The notes under the pieces: model-generated
The model's database searches: none
What the model was told of the DNA's origin: nothing
What the model saw: only the letters and a program-made list of their open reading frames with translations
Translations under genes and position numbers: made by a program
DNA from: an uncultured Sphingomonadaceae bacterium
GTDB taxonomy: Bacteria > Pseudomonadota > Alphaproteobacteria > Sphingomonadales > Sphingomonadaceae
Length of the DNA: 64,000 bases
Assembly (NCBI GenBank): GCA_947488845.1
Contig: CANLBM010000003.1
Coordinates: forward strand, 124,001 to 188,000
Direction: 5' to 3'
Shown: piece by piece, positions 50,458 to 60,394 of the stretch
How positions within the stretch are numbered: position 1 is the first letter of the stretch
Layout: each line of letters begins with the position of its first letter

Positions 50458-52832
50458 TTGCCTTCTCCCCCAAGCCGACTAACAAGTTCAATCAGTTCAT
50501 GCGTAGATATTGGTTTCTCGATATAAGGACGGCGTGTGTGATCAAAGAAACTTGCGACCTTTTTACCCATTGCATCGCCTGTAATAAAACCGATCCGCCG
50601 GGCATAATGCGGCATATCTTCCTGGATGATCTTGAAAAAGCCGGCACCATCAAGCTGGGGCATTTTAAAGTCGCTCAATATCACATCAAAGGACCATTGC
50701 TTCATGAGCGTCAGCGATTCTCTTGCATCGGTTGACACGGTAACCGTATGTCCCTTGTCCTGCAGAAGGTCGCGAACAAGTTCCGCAACCCCTTCCTCGT
50801 CGTCAACGACCAGGATATTATAGACCTTGTGATTGGAGGATGCCGGGACTGTAGTCTCTTGCGAAAGCAGTTCATTCTCTACCGAGCGCAGCTGGACAAA
50901 GAAACTTGTCCCTTTCCCGATGTTGGACTGCACGGTCAAAAATCCGCCATGCGTATCAATGATACGATGGCAAAAGGCCAAGCCGATGCCGGTTCCGGCT
51001 CCGACATCCTTGGTGGTAAAAAACGGTTCGAAAATCTGCGCCTGTATATCGCTTGCTATGCCTGAGCCATTATCGCGAACCTCGACAACCGAATGGTCGG
51101 TTTTTTTATCGTAATAGCTCCTTAGTTCCAACCTTCCGTCCTGCTTTTTATCGGCCAAGGCATGTTCCGCGTTGACGATGAGATTGGTGAACACTTGAGC
51201 CAATTGATCAATATCCGCAGAAACCAGCGGCAGGTTCTCGTCAAAATCCAATATGATCTGATTGCCGTTGGAGCGGAGCCCGTAACCAGCCATCTCGAGT
51301 GCCATCAGTACCGCTTCGTTCAACGAGCATTGTTCGATTTTGGTCGGGCGTTGCCGGGCCATGGCCAAGAAGGTTTTAACGATTTTTGCGCTTCTATCTG
51401 CGGCTTGACTGATGCGTGAAACCCGATTGTTCAGAACTGGATTATCAAATCGTCCTTCGAGCATTTGTGCGTAGCCAACGACAATAGAAAGAGGGTTGTT
51501 CAGCTCATGGGCAACGCCTGCCAGAAGTTCCCCCAATGCTGAAAGCTTTTCGTTCTGATGTGTGATTTCGCGCTGACGTTCCAGTTCTGCTTCGGTTCTT
51601 CGCTGCTCAGTTATATCCGTGAATGCGTTGAGATATCCCCCCAGTGCCGTCTTGTGGATCGACGAATTGAAAATCCGGCCATCGCTCATCATCATCATTA
51701 TATTCTTCTGGTATTCCTTGATCACCGATAGACAAGTATCGATATAGACCTCGTCGGGCTCACCTTCGGGGACCATGAAGAATCCGTCAGCGAGTAGACG
51801 CTGCATTATATCGCCAAGATTTTCTCCGACTTCGGGCGCCGGGTTGTCGGCGTGAAACATCGCGATATGTTTGTCATTATTCATGACAAAATTCATTTCT
51901 GAATCCCAGAGTACCAAGCCTATATCCAGTGTCTGGATCACGTCGTTGACGGTTGCGAGCCTGTTTTCCTCGGCGAGGTGTTTTTCCGTCACATCCTTGA
52001 AGACATGCAAATATCCGTCGAAAGTGGTTTTGTGTGAGGATGCCTCCAAAAACATGCCATCGGACAGCCCCAAATCCACGCCCTTCTGGTGGCCCTTGGT
52101 CGCAGCGATCCAGCCACTGGAAATATCCTCGAATGACATGCCGTCGGGTATCGAATACACACCGGCGCGCGCCTGCCTTTCAACCAGCATCTGGAAAGAA
52201 TCGCCCAGCTTTGGCTTTTCTATATCGCCAGGATAAAGCATATCGAGGCTGCGCTGGTTGGCCATGACGAAACGCAAATCAGAATCCCAAAGGGCGAGGC
52301 CATCGTCCAGCGCTTCGAGCGCTTCCTGATAACGGGCGTTTGCCTGATCCGCTTCTGCGCATCGACGTTCCAGATCAATTTTCGCGTGATGTTGCTCGGT
52401 AATGTCCGAGAAGGCGAGCAAATATCCCCGCGTCGCCGGTTCGTGAACCGAAAGGCTCAGGACAGCGCCGGAATTTGTTTCCACAGGAACATCTTTTGCA
52501 TAGGATTTTACGTGGCTGATCAAGGCATCCATAAAATCTTGCTCGGTCACGCTGTCCGGCACGGCATAGAATCCGCCGGCCATCAACCGACCGGTTTCTG
52601 TGGAGATATTCTCTCCAAGTTCAGGCGCAGGTCTTTGCCTGATGCCGAAAATTTCATTATATTTTTCGTTACAACTGACGAAATTTAAATCGGTATTGTA
52701 AAGCACCAGCGCGATGTCCAGCGCATCGATCACGTCCTTGATCGCCACAATTTCTTGTGCGGGTGCCTGGCTTTGCTGGCCGCGCGCCTGAGGCTTACCG
52801 TCCATCTTCTTCATCGTGCTTGTCATGCCCAT
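50454..52832 (-). CDS. Hybrid histidine kinase with three PAS-like domains
   Basis: A 792-residue cytoplasmic sensor kinase with no membrane segments. Three PAS-7-like units at about 30-150, 165-285 and 300-415 each have the pattern ALDIGL(V/A)LW(D/N)S(D/E)xxFVxxN and end in a D(I/V)TE(Q/K) strand. HisKA has the phosphorylatable His at 442 (LLAGVAHELNNPLS). HATPase follows with DNGSGI and GTGIGLAF. A receiver at the C-terminus has the acceptor Asp721 (SDFKMPQLDG). Output goes to the coupled OmpR-type regulator downstream. The start may be M1 or M3. The ligand of the PAS-like domains is unknown. Confidence 0.93.
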   Translation of the reverse strand: MGMTSTMKKMDGKPQARGQQSQAPAQEIVAIKDVIDALDIALVLYNTDLNFVSCNEKYNEIFGIRQRPAPELGENISTETGRLMAGGFYAVPDSVTEQDFMDALISHVKSYAKDVPVETNSGAVLSLSVHEPATRGYLLAFSDITEQHHAKIDLERRCAEADQANARYQEALEALDDGLALWDSDLRFVMANQRSLDMLYPGDIEKPKLGDSFQMLVERQARAGVYSIPDGMSFEDISSGWIAATKGHQKGVDLGLSDGMFLEASSHKTTFDGYLHVFKDVTEKHLAEENRLATVNDVIQTLDIGLVLWDSEMNFVMNNDKHIAMFHADNPAPEVGENLGDIMQRLLADGFFMVPEGEPDEVYIDTCLSVIKEYQKNIMMMMSDGRIFNSSIHKTALGGYLNAFTDITEQRRTEAELERQREITHQNEKLSALGELLAGVAHELNNPLSIVVGYAQMLEGRFDNPVLNNRVSRISQAADRSAKIVKTFLAMARQRPTKIEQCSLNEAVLMALEMAGYGLRSNGNQIILDFDENLPLVSADIDQLAQVFTNLIVNAEHALADKKQDGRLELRSYYDKKTDHSVVEVRDNGSGIASDIQAQIFEPFFTTKDVGAGTGIGLAFCHRIIDTHGGFLTVQSNIGKGTSFFVQLRSVENELLSQETTVPASSNHKVYNILVVDDEEGVAELVRDLLQDKGHTVTVSTDARESLTLMKQWSFDVILSDFKMPQLDGAGFFKIIQEDMPHYARRIGFITGDAMGKKVASFFDHTRRPYIEKPISTHELIELVSRLGGEGK

Positions 52833-52895
52833 CCGTCTTTGACCGTCGCGACTGCGCCTTTAGAGTCTTGATCTACCACAATAAAGCATGGCTGC

Positions 52896-52905
52896 GTATC
52901 AAAAC
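52896..52905. promoter_or_regulatory. GTATCAAAAC motif between kinase and secreted-protein gene
   Basis: GTATCAAAAC between the divergent kinase start (52832) and the gene at 53050. The identical 10 bases occur at 54045-54054. A variant TTGTGTC (accaattgtgtc, about 52921) resembles the reverse of the GATACAATTG part of the long motif. Confidence 0.35.
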
Positions 52906-53049
52906 GACGTTCCGGAATGTACCAATTGTGTCAGAACGAACCGTAAATGTTACGATTGAAACCGATGTCAACATCGGGGTGACAAGAAAAAGGTTCATCT
53001 GTTCTTCAGGCGATGGCGCAAGGCCAATCGGATTTGAAGGAGCCGTGAG

Positions 53050-53883
53050 ATGAAGATCAACACCATATTATTGGCTGGCATCGCAGTTACCGCGATTACC
53101 GCAATGCCCGGCAGCGCGTTCGCCAGAGACTGGATCGACAAGGTTGAACTCACAAAGGATGGTGTCGACATAAACGAGATCGAGATTGCATCTGACGGGA
53201 ACAGCTACACCGGCGTAAAAACCAAAGACCATAGATTTGCGCTCGCGATCAAAGTCGAAGCGAAATCCGGCAAGCGAATTTGGGACGTTATCGTCGAATC
53301 AGGAGACGGCGCGGATGCTTTTGAAGCACCGGATCCGCAATTCTGGAGCTATCGGCCAAGTAAGACTATGCTTGGTAGCGGAAACAATAGAACCTTGAAT
53401 ATGCAGTTGTCTCCTACCATCGATCTGGACAAGGTTATCTGGATCGGTCTCATTAGTCCGACGGGCCTATGCCAATCGAATCTCGAAGAAAAGATGCAAC
53501 AGGGAAAGTCCAGAGCATCGGTTTTGTCGCAGGACTGGGTTGTCCCGGCAAGAGTGTCTTTCTCGATGAACGCCGTGGTTACCCGTCCTGATCTGGCGAC
53601 AACGACGCCAAATTTTGACAAGCCTTATAGTGCGGAGGGCAGTTCGCTCGTCTATCCCGTGTCGCTTCGCTGCCTTGCGAGCAAGAGAGCCACCACGCCC
53701 CATTCGAGCGTGAACACGCGCAAGACCGGCGATCGGTCGAAAATTCCCGGTCGCACGAATGCTACTTCTGGAAATGGCGCGCAAAGCGATCGAGAAATAT
53801 TGCCGGCTCGCCCGGAAATCATCCGCAAACCAGTCAAAGTGGCTCCGCGGTTGACCACGCCGAGGGTGCGCACTCCGGATTGA
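53050..53883 (+). CDS. Secreted protein of unknown function
   Basis: A 277-residue exported protein with signal peptide ending GSAFARD (about residue 26). The N-terminal part is a domain of about 190 residues with beta character (WIDKVELTKDGVDINEIEIASDG, RFALAIKVEAKSGKRIWDVIVESGDG). The last 70 residues are basic and disordered (SRASKRATTPHSSV... TPRVRTPD). AAGGAG lies 8 bases ahead of the ATG. No family recognised. A strong terminator follows at 53968. Confidence 0.65.
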   Translation: MKINTILLAGIAVTAITAMPGSAFARDWIDKVELTKDGVDINEIEIASDGNSYTGVKTKDHRFALAIKVEAKSGKRIWDVIVESGDGADAFEAPDPQFWSYRPSKTMLGSGNNRTLNMQLSPTIDLDKVIWIGLISPTGLCQSNLEEKMQQGKSRASVLSQDWVVPARVSFSMNAVVTRPDLATTTPNFDKPYSAEGSSLVYPVSLRCLASKRATTPHSSVNTRKTGDRSKIPGRTNATSGNGAQSDREILPARPEIIRKPVKVAPRLTTPRVRTPD

Positions 53884-53967
53884 AGCCCGGCGCAAAACAG
53901 ATCCGGTGTCGCGACGCATCGGTAGCACAGATTGAAGAACTACACCCGCTTCTTCAATCGACCCCAC

Positions 53968-54014
53968 GACGGGTGACGCGCCATCCCCATGGTTGAGTCA
54001 CCCGTCATTTTTTT
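53968..54014 (+). terminator. Rho-independent terminator after the secreted-protein gene
   Basis: Stem GACGGGTGAC (53968-53977) and GTCACCCGTC (53997-54006), 10 perfect pairs with a 19-base loop, followed by ATTTTTTT. Confidence 0.85.
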
Positions 54015-54043
54015 GCTCTTTCCAGCCTGTCCTGAACAGGAAT

Positions 54044-54117
54044 GGTATCAAAACCTGGTCAATCAGAGACATGATACATGATTGAATTGGCCGCTATACA
54101 ATTGATACAATTGAGAC
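54044..54117 (+). promoter_or_regulatory. Shared motifs upstream of the autotransporter
   Basis: GGTATCAAAAC at 54044-54054, GACATGATACATG near 54068-54080 and TTGATACAATTGAGAC at 54102-54117, identical to 48913-48928. All lie 130-205 bases before the start codon. Confidence 0.45.
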
Positions 54118-54248
54118 TTTCCTGGTACTTTATAGAGATTGTTGCTACAATATATATGTTCCAAGAGCTCCTTAATCAGGAACTAATTCTATAAAGCTAC
54201 TATAGAATATCAAAGCTCTCCTGAGTAAAATTCTTAAGGAGAAGCCAA

Positions 54249-57200
54249 ATGAATAATATCAATCACGATGCAATATCCGACGCGAAATCGGCTAAGCAAA
54301 AAGCCAGCATGGTCCAGAAATTCCTAGCATCGACATCGGTCGGCGTCATAACCATGATTATGGCGGGCTCGGCTTATGGCCAGGTTTTGCCGGGTGACTG
54401 CGCACCCAATCCGCTTGTGGATGGCGGGACGTCAACTTGCGTCGCTCCAGCGCCAATCATCATCGACCCGATCGAGACCGATACGGACAATGTAACGCTG
54501 AACATCGGCAGTCTGACAACGCCGACATCGGTCGGGAGCGTGTTCGGCGATGCAATCCATATGGCGGGTAACGGAAACCAAACCCTGAACATCATAAATG
54601 CCGGGTCATCGGTCATTGGTCAGCTTGATGGCGTTGATATCCGCATTACGGGCGGAATTGGAAATCTGAACATTGCCAATTCCGCTACTGTTATCGGTGG
54701 AAATTTCGGTATTCTGGCAAATCACGACGCCTTGGGTAATATATTCATCCGCTCTTCCAATGCCGTTGGCACGGGCGTCAATGGCATCGAAGCGAATATT
54801 TCCAACCTTGTGAACGCCGGCGATATCACAATCGTGAACGAAGAGAATGCAACCGGCGGTTCTTATGGCATTGTTACCGTTCATCAAGGCCTCGGCGGCA
54901 TAACAATCCTGTCAAACGGCACGGTCAATGGATTGAACAGCGGCGGTATCACCGCCGATCTCACCAACTTTAATGGCAATGGTCAATTGTTGGTGTCGGC
55001 AACCAATGATGTGGTCGGACAGGAGGGAGGCATCACGGCTAACGTCCAGGGCGATGGCGATTTGACGATCGAGGCCACCAATGTAATGGGCGTTACCCTG
55101 GATGGTGTCAGTGCGAGCAGTTTCAAGGTGGGTGACATTTCCGTTACCGCGACCGGCGACGTTAGCGGGGGTGCCAACGGCATAACGACCACTCAGCTGG
55201 GAAGCGGTGGAATTACCATAGATGCCATGAACAGTTCGGGAAGCATCAACAACGGGATACGGGCGTTCATCGCTTCTTCCGGAAATAGCGAGATTGCAAT
55301 CTCGTCAAGCGGCGATGCGACCGGCGGTGAAAATGGCATAATGGTCGACAATGCAGGGAAAGGTAATGTTACCATTTCTGCATTCAATGCCGATGGATCA
55401 TCCCGGAATGGCGTTGCAGTCCTGAATAGTGACCTGACTGGCGGCAATATTGCGGTAGAGGTGGCCAATTCAGCTACCGGCGGCGAGACCGGGATTTATG
55501 TCGAAAATGATGGCTTGGGCCGGATTTCGGTGATTGCCAATAATGCGACCGGCACGACGGAAGCGGGTATCAGTGCGATTAACACAAGCAATTTCAACGC
55601 TAACAAGATTACCATTTCCGCAACCGGCGATGTGAGTGGCGGCGGCGCCGGCATTCAAGCGGGCACAGATGGGCTGGGAGCTCTCAATATCTCCGCAGCC
55701 AATGTATCGGGCGCGACCAAATTCGGTATCGGTGCCGTGATCCAGAATATTGCTAATGTTAATGAGATTTCGGTCAGCGCAACGGGCGACGTTACCGGCG
55801 GAGAACAAGGAATTATTACTGGCTCCGCAGGCACTGGATCGATTTCGGTTGTTGCAGGTAATGTAACCGGCACCAACGCGGTGGGCATTGGTGCCGATGG
55901 CGGTGGCGATATCTCGATTGAAGCGACCGGCGACATTTTTGGCGGTAAAACGGGCGTTGTCGCCACTAGCCGAGGTCTCGGGCGGATCAACGTTGAGGTA
56001 GTTGGTGTCACCGCAGTTGTTAACAATGCCATAGTTGCAGCCATCAGTGACAGCAACAACCTAGCGGATATCACCATCGCGGCGACTGGTGACGTGTCGG
56101 GCGGTGAAGGCGGTATCATCGCCTTCAATAACGGCTCGGGCGCCATCAGCATATCGACAGCTGGTGTTAACGGGACCTTGAGTGATGGCATAAACGCCGA
56201 CAACAATAATTCCAATGGAACTGGCGATGTGTCGGTCATTGCCAGTGGTGATGTCGTTGGCGGACAACATGGTCTTAGAGCGAACAATAACGGCACCGCA
56301 AATCTTATCATCGAGGCAGCGGCTGTTACCGGCGGAACAGGCGATGGTATATTGGCGACGACACAGGGACTGGACCTGTTTGTCAACGCAACCGGTCTGG
56401 TGACTGGCGGTGATGAAGGAATTGAAGCAATTAACAACGGTTTCGGCGACCTGACGCTTGTAGTGGCAGACGTCACTGGCGTAAATGATGCCGGTATTAG
56501 GGCCCGGATCGGCGAAGTGGGAACAACCGGCAATCTGTCGGTGACCGCCACAAGTACCGTTAGAGGAGAAACCCTCGGTGCCCGTATCCAGAACTTGGGC
56601 CTGGGTGCGACTGATGTTTCAATATCCAATGTAATCTCGGCGACCCAATCCGGGGTCACTATCAGCGTCGACAATGTTCTGAACACAGCCGATACATCCG
56701 TCTCTATTGGCGACATAACCGCTGACAATTTTGGCCTTTCGGTTACCAACAGCGGGTCAGGCAATACATCCGTCACAGCCGGCAACGTCACCGCAGCGGG
56801 CGGGGTCGGCATCGCCATCGACGCGGGTACCGGTGATCTCGCGCTTAATGTGTCAGGAAATATCAGTGGCACATCCGGCGGGATTCGCACCATTACGATG
56901 AATGGTACGACCTTTACGCTGGGTGCGGGCCAGACCGTATCGGGCGGTACATTGGGTTCTGTCGGTATCGCCACTTTGGCGCAGGGCGGAAGCGCCACCT
57001 CGAATGACAATCTGACCATCTTGGGCACCGTCAACAACGGGATCAGCACCTTTCAGGGCGATGATATCCTGACGCTTGGTCTGGGCAGTACGGTCAACGG
57101 AGACATTCGCGGGGGTGACGGATTTGACACGATCAACTTCAATGCCGCCGGCGATGTCATCAACAATAGCGGCGACCCTGCCGACGGGATTGCCGAAGTT

Positions 57201-58886
57201 GAAACATATAATTTCAACAATGGCAGCTATACGGTAGCCGGCAGTCATATCGGTTTGACGGCAGCCAATTTCAACGCCGGCAATCATAACTTGTCCGGTT
57301 CGTTGCAATCGAATGATGTCGCAATCAACAGCGGTGCAAGTCTTCAGGCTGTCGGCGGAGCGGCGATCATCGGCGATCTCAATAATGCAGGTGAATTCAC
57401 GGTCGTGTCGAACGATGGCGCTACGGTGAATATCGACGGTAATCTCCTCCAGTCAGCGACGGGCAGCATTGCCTTTGATCTCAGCGGTCCTCTTGCATCG
57501 GATCCGCTCACCGTAACAGGCGGGATCGCGCTCGCCGGCACCTTGAACCTCACTGGCGCCGATGTGTTCGTCGACAGTATAACGTTGATCAACGGTGCTA
57601 TCGCACTTGCCGGTAATTTCGATACGGTAATCGGCCTTTCCAGCGGCCTGTTGGTGTCCAGATCGATCGAGCTTGACGGCAATGCATTCGATGTCAATTT
57701 AACGAGCAGCATCATTGACGCTGCCACAATCGAGGGGTTGAGCCCCAATCAGATTGCGCTTGCGAACAATCTGACGACCCAGCTGGCAGACGGCGATTTG
57801 AACGACGGTCTGACCGACATCGCCAATGGCCTGGCATTTTTGGACAATGTCGGAGATCTGGGTTCCAGCCTTGATCAGTTGAGCCCGGAAATTGCGGATG
57901 TCGGCATTCAGGTTTTTCAAAATTCGCAGCTGGCGTTCATGACGAATTTGTTCAACCAGCAGAATGTACAGGGTCAGAACCCTGACACTATGCAAAACGG
58001 TTCAGCAGGCGGTTCGAAGACTCCGGCAAGAAACGGAACAAATGTCTGGGGCAGCATGCAGTTCAATCATGTCGATCAGAACGGCAGTTTCAATAACATC
58101 GGTTTCAACACCAATGGCTTTGAAATCGCGACCGGTGTGTCGGACCTCGGTTCGGGACCCGTGACCTTTGGTATAGCGGGAGGTTACGCCCGCCTGACGT
58201 CGGACACGCGCGGATTTGGTTCCGATCATGTGGTCACCGATATATTCCGGATCGCTGCCCACGCTACGGTTGGCATCAATCCCGAGGGACCGGGACTGAA
58301 TGCGCGCTTTGACGGTGCTCTCGGCTTTGCTGCCGGTTCCAATGATATCGACCTGAGGATCGATGCGCCGGTTATCGGTCTCGATGTTGAACAATCTGCA
58401 TCAACAGATATCAATAGCTTCAGTGCGGTTGCCCGATTTCAGATTGACGGAACAAATGGCAAAAGCTGGCCGGTAAAACCCTATGTTCTGGGGGCTTGGG
58501 AAACCGTCCGACAAGACAGTTTCAACATCGGTGATACAGCAGCCACCTCGCTTGACATTAGCGGCGTGAAGGCTGACCGCTTCACAATCGGCTATGGAGC
58601 GGTGGTTGATCATGCGTGGGATCAGGGAACATTTGTGCAGCTTCGCGCATCGGGCCTGCATCATTTCGGTGACACCCAGACCGTGCTTGCCTCGCAATTT
58701 ACTTCGGTGAGCAATGGCGGCCTCAATTTCACAACCAATGGATCCAGGGTCAATGATCAATATGTGATCGAAGCCAACGTAGGCCACCGTTTTGGCGACG
58801 GCTGGACAATCGCAGCCGAGGCCGAAGGCCAGTTTGGCGATCTGAAAGGATATACCGGACGGCTCAGGTTGACGAAGCGTTTCTAA
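54249..58886 (+). CDS. Large repetitive autotransporter (type Va) adhesin-like protein
   Basis: A 1545-residue self-exporting surface protein. The N-terminus is an extended signal (about 45 residues, ending GSAYGQ). The passenger (about 50-1000) contains some ten degenerate repeats of about 52 residues with the core ATGDVSGGxxGI and a following NxTG segment, spaced at about residues 300, 353, 407, 457, 510, 558, 610, 664 and 714. These fit right-handed beta-helix rungs. A transition region runs from about 1000 to 1250, and the C-terminal barrel (about 1260-1545) opens NVWGSMQFNHV and ends RLRLTKRF. Its job is probably adhesion, but there is no recognisable ligand domain. It is preceded by AAGGAG and followed by a terminator. 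Confidence 0.9.
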   Translation: MNNINHDAISDAKSAKQKASMVQKFLASTSVGVITMIMAGSAYGQVLPGDCAPNPLVDGGTSTCVAPAPIIIDPIETDTDNVTLNIGSLTTPTSVGSVFGDAIHMAGNGNQTLNIINAGSSVIGQLDGVDIRITGGIGNLNIANSATVIGGNFGILANHDALGNIFIRSSNAVGTGVNGIEANISNLVNAGDITIVNEENATGGSYGIVTVHQGLGGITILSNGTVNGLNSGGITADLTNFNGNGQLLVSATNDVVGQEGGITANVQGDGDLTIEATNVMGVTLDGVSASSFKVGDISVTATGDVSGGANGITTTQLGSGGITIDAMNSSGSINNGIRAFIASSGNSEIAISSSGDATGGENGIMVDNAGKGNVTISAFNADGSSRNGVAVLNSDLTGGNIAVEVANSATGGETGIYVENDGLGRISVIANNATGTTEAGISAINTSNFNANKITISATGDVSGGGAGIQAGTDGLGALNISAANVSGATKFGIGAVIQNIANVNEISVSATGDVTGGEQGIITGSAGTGSISVVAGNVTGTNAVGIGADGGGDISIEATGDIFGGKTGVVATSRGLGRINVEVVGVTAVVNNAIVAAISDSNNLADITIAATGDVSGGEGGIIAFNNGSGAISISTAGVNGTLSDGINADNNNSNGTGDVSVIASGDVVGGQHGLRANNNGTANLIIEAAAVTGGTGDGILATTQGLDLFVNATGLVTGGDEGIEAINNGFGDLTLVVADVTGVNDAGIRARIGEVGTTGNLSVTATSTVRGETLGARIQNLGLGATDVSISNVISATQSGVTISVDNVLNTADTSVSIGDITADNFGLSVTNSGSGNTSVTAGNVTAAGGVGIAIDAGTGDLALNVSGNISGTSGGIRTITMNGTTFTLGAGQTVSGGTLGSVGIATLAQGGSATSNDNLTILGTVNNGISTFQGDDILTLGLGSTVNGDIRGGDGFDTINFNAAGDVINNSGDPADGIAEVETYNFNNGSYTVAGSHIGLTAANFNAGNHNLSGSLQSNDVAINSGASLQAVGGAAIIGDLNNAGEFTVVSNDGATVNIDGNLLQSATGSIAFDLSGPLASDPLTVTGGIALAGTLNLTGADVFVDSITLINGAIALAGNFDTVIGLSSGLLVSRSIELDGNAFDVNLTSSIIDAATIEGLSPNQIALANNLTTQLADGDLNDGLTDIANGLAFLDNVGDLGSSLDQLSPEIADVGIQVFQNSQLAFMTNLFNQQNVQGQNPDTMQNGSAGGSKTPARNGTNVWGSMQFNHVDQNGSFNNIGFNTNGFEIATGVSDLGSGPVTFGIAGGYARLTSDTRGFGSDHVVTDIFRIAAHATVGINPEGPGLNARFDGALGFAAGSNDIDLRIDAPVIGLDVEQSASTDINSFSAVARFQIDGTNGKSWPVKPYVLGAWETVRQDSFNIGDTAATSLDISGVKADRFTIGYGAVVDHAWDQGTFVQLRASGLHHFGDTQTVLASQFTSVSNGGLNFTTNGSRVNDQYVIEANVGHRFGDGWTIAAEAEGQFGDLKGYTGRLRLTKRF

Positions 58887-58911
58887 CAACCTCTCGATCT
58901 TCCAAACAATC

Positions 58912-58943
58912 AAGGCGCGGCAAATTGATTGCCGCGCCTTTTT
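58912..58943 (+). terminator. Rho-independent terminator of the autotransporter
   Basis: Stem AAGGCGCGGCAA (58912-58923) and TTGCCGCGCCTT (58929-58940), 12 perfect pairs with a 5-base loop, followed by T residues. Confidence 0.92.
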
Positions 58944-59130
58944 GCTTTAGTCCCAAATGAATATGCTGGACCAAATGCGCGATTTTCTGTGTCTGGAGAA
59001 TATTTTCTTCCGACGGCTATTCCTGGAATTTCGGAACCAGATTGGACAAATTCATCCACAACGGTCGATAGAGACATTCTCCTATGGACAGTTTAGCAAA
59101 TATTAGCCTCAATTCGTTAGCGGGAAAGCC

Positions 59131-60276
59131 ATGAAAAATAGTCCAATATCCAAACCGAAGGTTGTCACGATTTTCGGTACAAGGCCAGAGGCCATCAAAC
59201 TATTCCCGGTGATCCGGGCGTTATCCGAACGCGATAAATTGCAAACCATCAGCTGTGTGACCGCGCAGCACAGAGAAATGCTGGATCAGGTGTTGGAAAT
59301 CGCTGATATTCAACCTGACTATGATCTTGACCTTATGCGCGCCAACCAGAGTCTCGACGAACTGACTGGCCGTCTGCTAATTGGCATCGGGCAAATTCTT
59401 GACGATATCAAACCTCAGCGGGTGGTGGTGCAGGGTGACACGGCCACCGCGATGTGCGGTGCGCTGGCTGCATATTATCGCCAGATTCCGGTCAGCCATG
59501 TTGAAGCCGGTCTTCGCAGTTACAATATTTATCATCCATGGCCAGAAGAGGTGAACCGCAAAATTATCGGCTCGATCGCTGATCAGCATTTTGCGCCGAC
59601 GGAGACCTGCGCCAGCGCATTGCGAAAAGAAAACGTCGCCGAGGGCCAAATCAGCGTCACCGGCAACACCGTTATTGATGCATTGTTGATAACGACAGAA
59701 AAGAACCGGACCGGCCATCCCATAAATAGGGATCTGCAGAATTTGTTCGACAAATTCACCGAGAGGAAAATCATCGGTGTTACCAGTCATCGGCGCGAGA
59801 ATTTTGGTGACGGCCTGACAAATATCGCGTCTGCCCTTCGTGAGATCGCCCGCCGCGATGATGTTGCACTGATTTTCCCGGTACATCTTAATCCGAATGT
59901 GCGCGCGATCATGAACGATGCTCTGGGAGGTCTCGAAAATGTTGCGATGATCGAACCGCTCGATTACCCTAATTTTGTTGCGCTGCTGAATAGCTGCGCC
60001 TTGATGCTAACCGATAGTGGCGGCGTGCAGGAGGAAGCGCCGGCGCTAGGAAAACCGGTATTGGTCATGCGCGATACTACCGAACGGCCGGAAGGCATAG
60101 AGGCTGGAACAGCCAAGTTGGTGGGGACCGAAAAAGATGTTATCATCAAAGAAACCAACAAGCTGCTGGATGATAAAATATACTATGATTCAATGGCAAA
60201 AGCCCATAATCCCTTTGGTGACGGTCAAGCTAGCCAGCGGATTGCCGCTATTATCGAGCAAAGCCTGATATCCTAA
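59131..60276 (+). CDS. wecB: UDP-N-acetylglucosamine 2-epimerase (non-hydrolysing)
   Basis: Converts UDP-GlcNAc to UDP-ManNAc. The 381-residue protein has TIFGTRPEAIKLFPVIRAL, VTAQHREMLDQVL, VVQGDTATAMCGALAAYY, VSHVEAGLRSYN, HPWPEEVNRKI, VTSHRRENFGDGL, FPVHLNPNVR and LMLTDSGGVQEEAP, which together define WecB. Product feeds the dehydrogenase encoded downstream. A 118-base gap follows before wecC on the same strand. Confidence 0.95.
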   Translation: MKNSPISKPKVVTIFGTRPEAIKLFPVIRALSERDKLQTISCVTAQHREMLDQVLEIADIQPDYDLDLMRANQSLDELTGRLLIGIGQILDDIKPQRVVVQGDTATAMCGALAAYYRQIPVSHVEAGLRSYNIYHPWPEEVNRKIIGSIADQHFAPTETCASALRKENVAEGQISVTGNTVIDALLITTEKNRTGHPINRDLQNLFDKFTERKIIGVTSHRRENFGDGLTNIASALREIARRDDVALIFPVHLNPNVRAIMNDALGGLENVAMIEPLDYPNFVALLNSCALMLTDSGGVQEEAPALGKPVLVMRDTTERPEGIEAGTAKLVGTEKDVIIKETNKLLDDKIYYDSMAKAHNPFGDGQASQRIAAIIEQSLIS

Positions 60277-60394
60277 AACGCATATTGTAAAAACTTTTCG
60301 GATTGACCCTTCATTACCGAAATATTTACGATGTTCTCCTATCGCAGATCCTGAGATTTACGCTCGATAGGGCGCATTCAGGAGATTTTCCAAT

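Larger units (their letters stand above)
53884..54248. other. Intergenic region with terminator and regulatory motifs
   Basis: Between the gene at 53050 and the autotransporter (365 bases): a terminator at 53968-54014, then AT-rich DNA with the shared motifs at 54044-54117, then the autotransporter leader with AAGGAG 7 bases before its ATG. No gene seen. Confidence 0.7.

Noticed and set aside
54249..57000. Possible tandem DNA repeats (minisatellite) in the autotransporter gene
   Set aside because: The periodicity is in the protein; the DNA copies have diverged and are not a direct-repeat array.
55655..57049. 464-codon minus-strand frame over the autotransporter
   Set aside because: A shadow of the Gly/Val/Thr-rich passenger: antisense of repeats gives Pro/Val/Ser-rich sequence, no ribosome-binding site or family.
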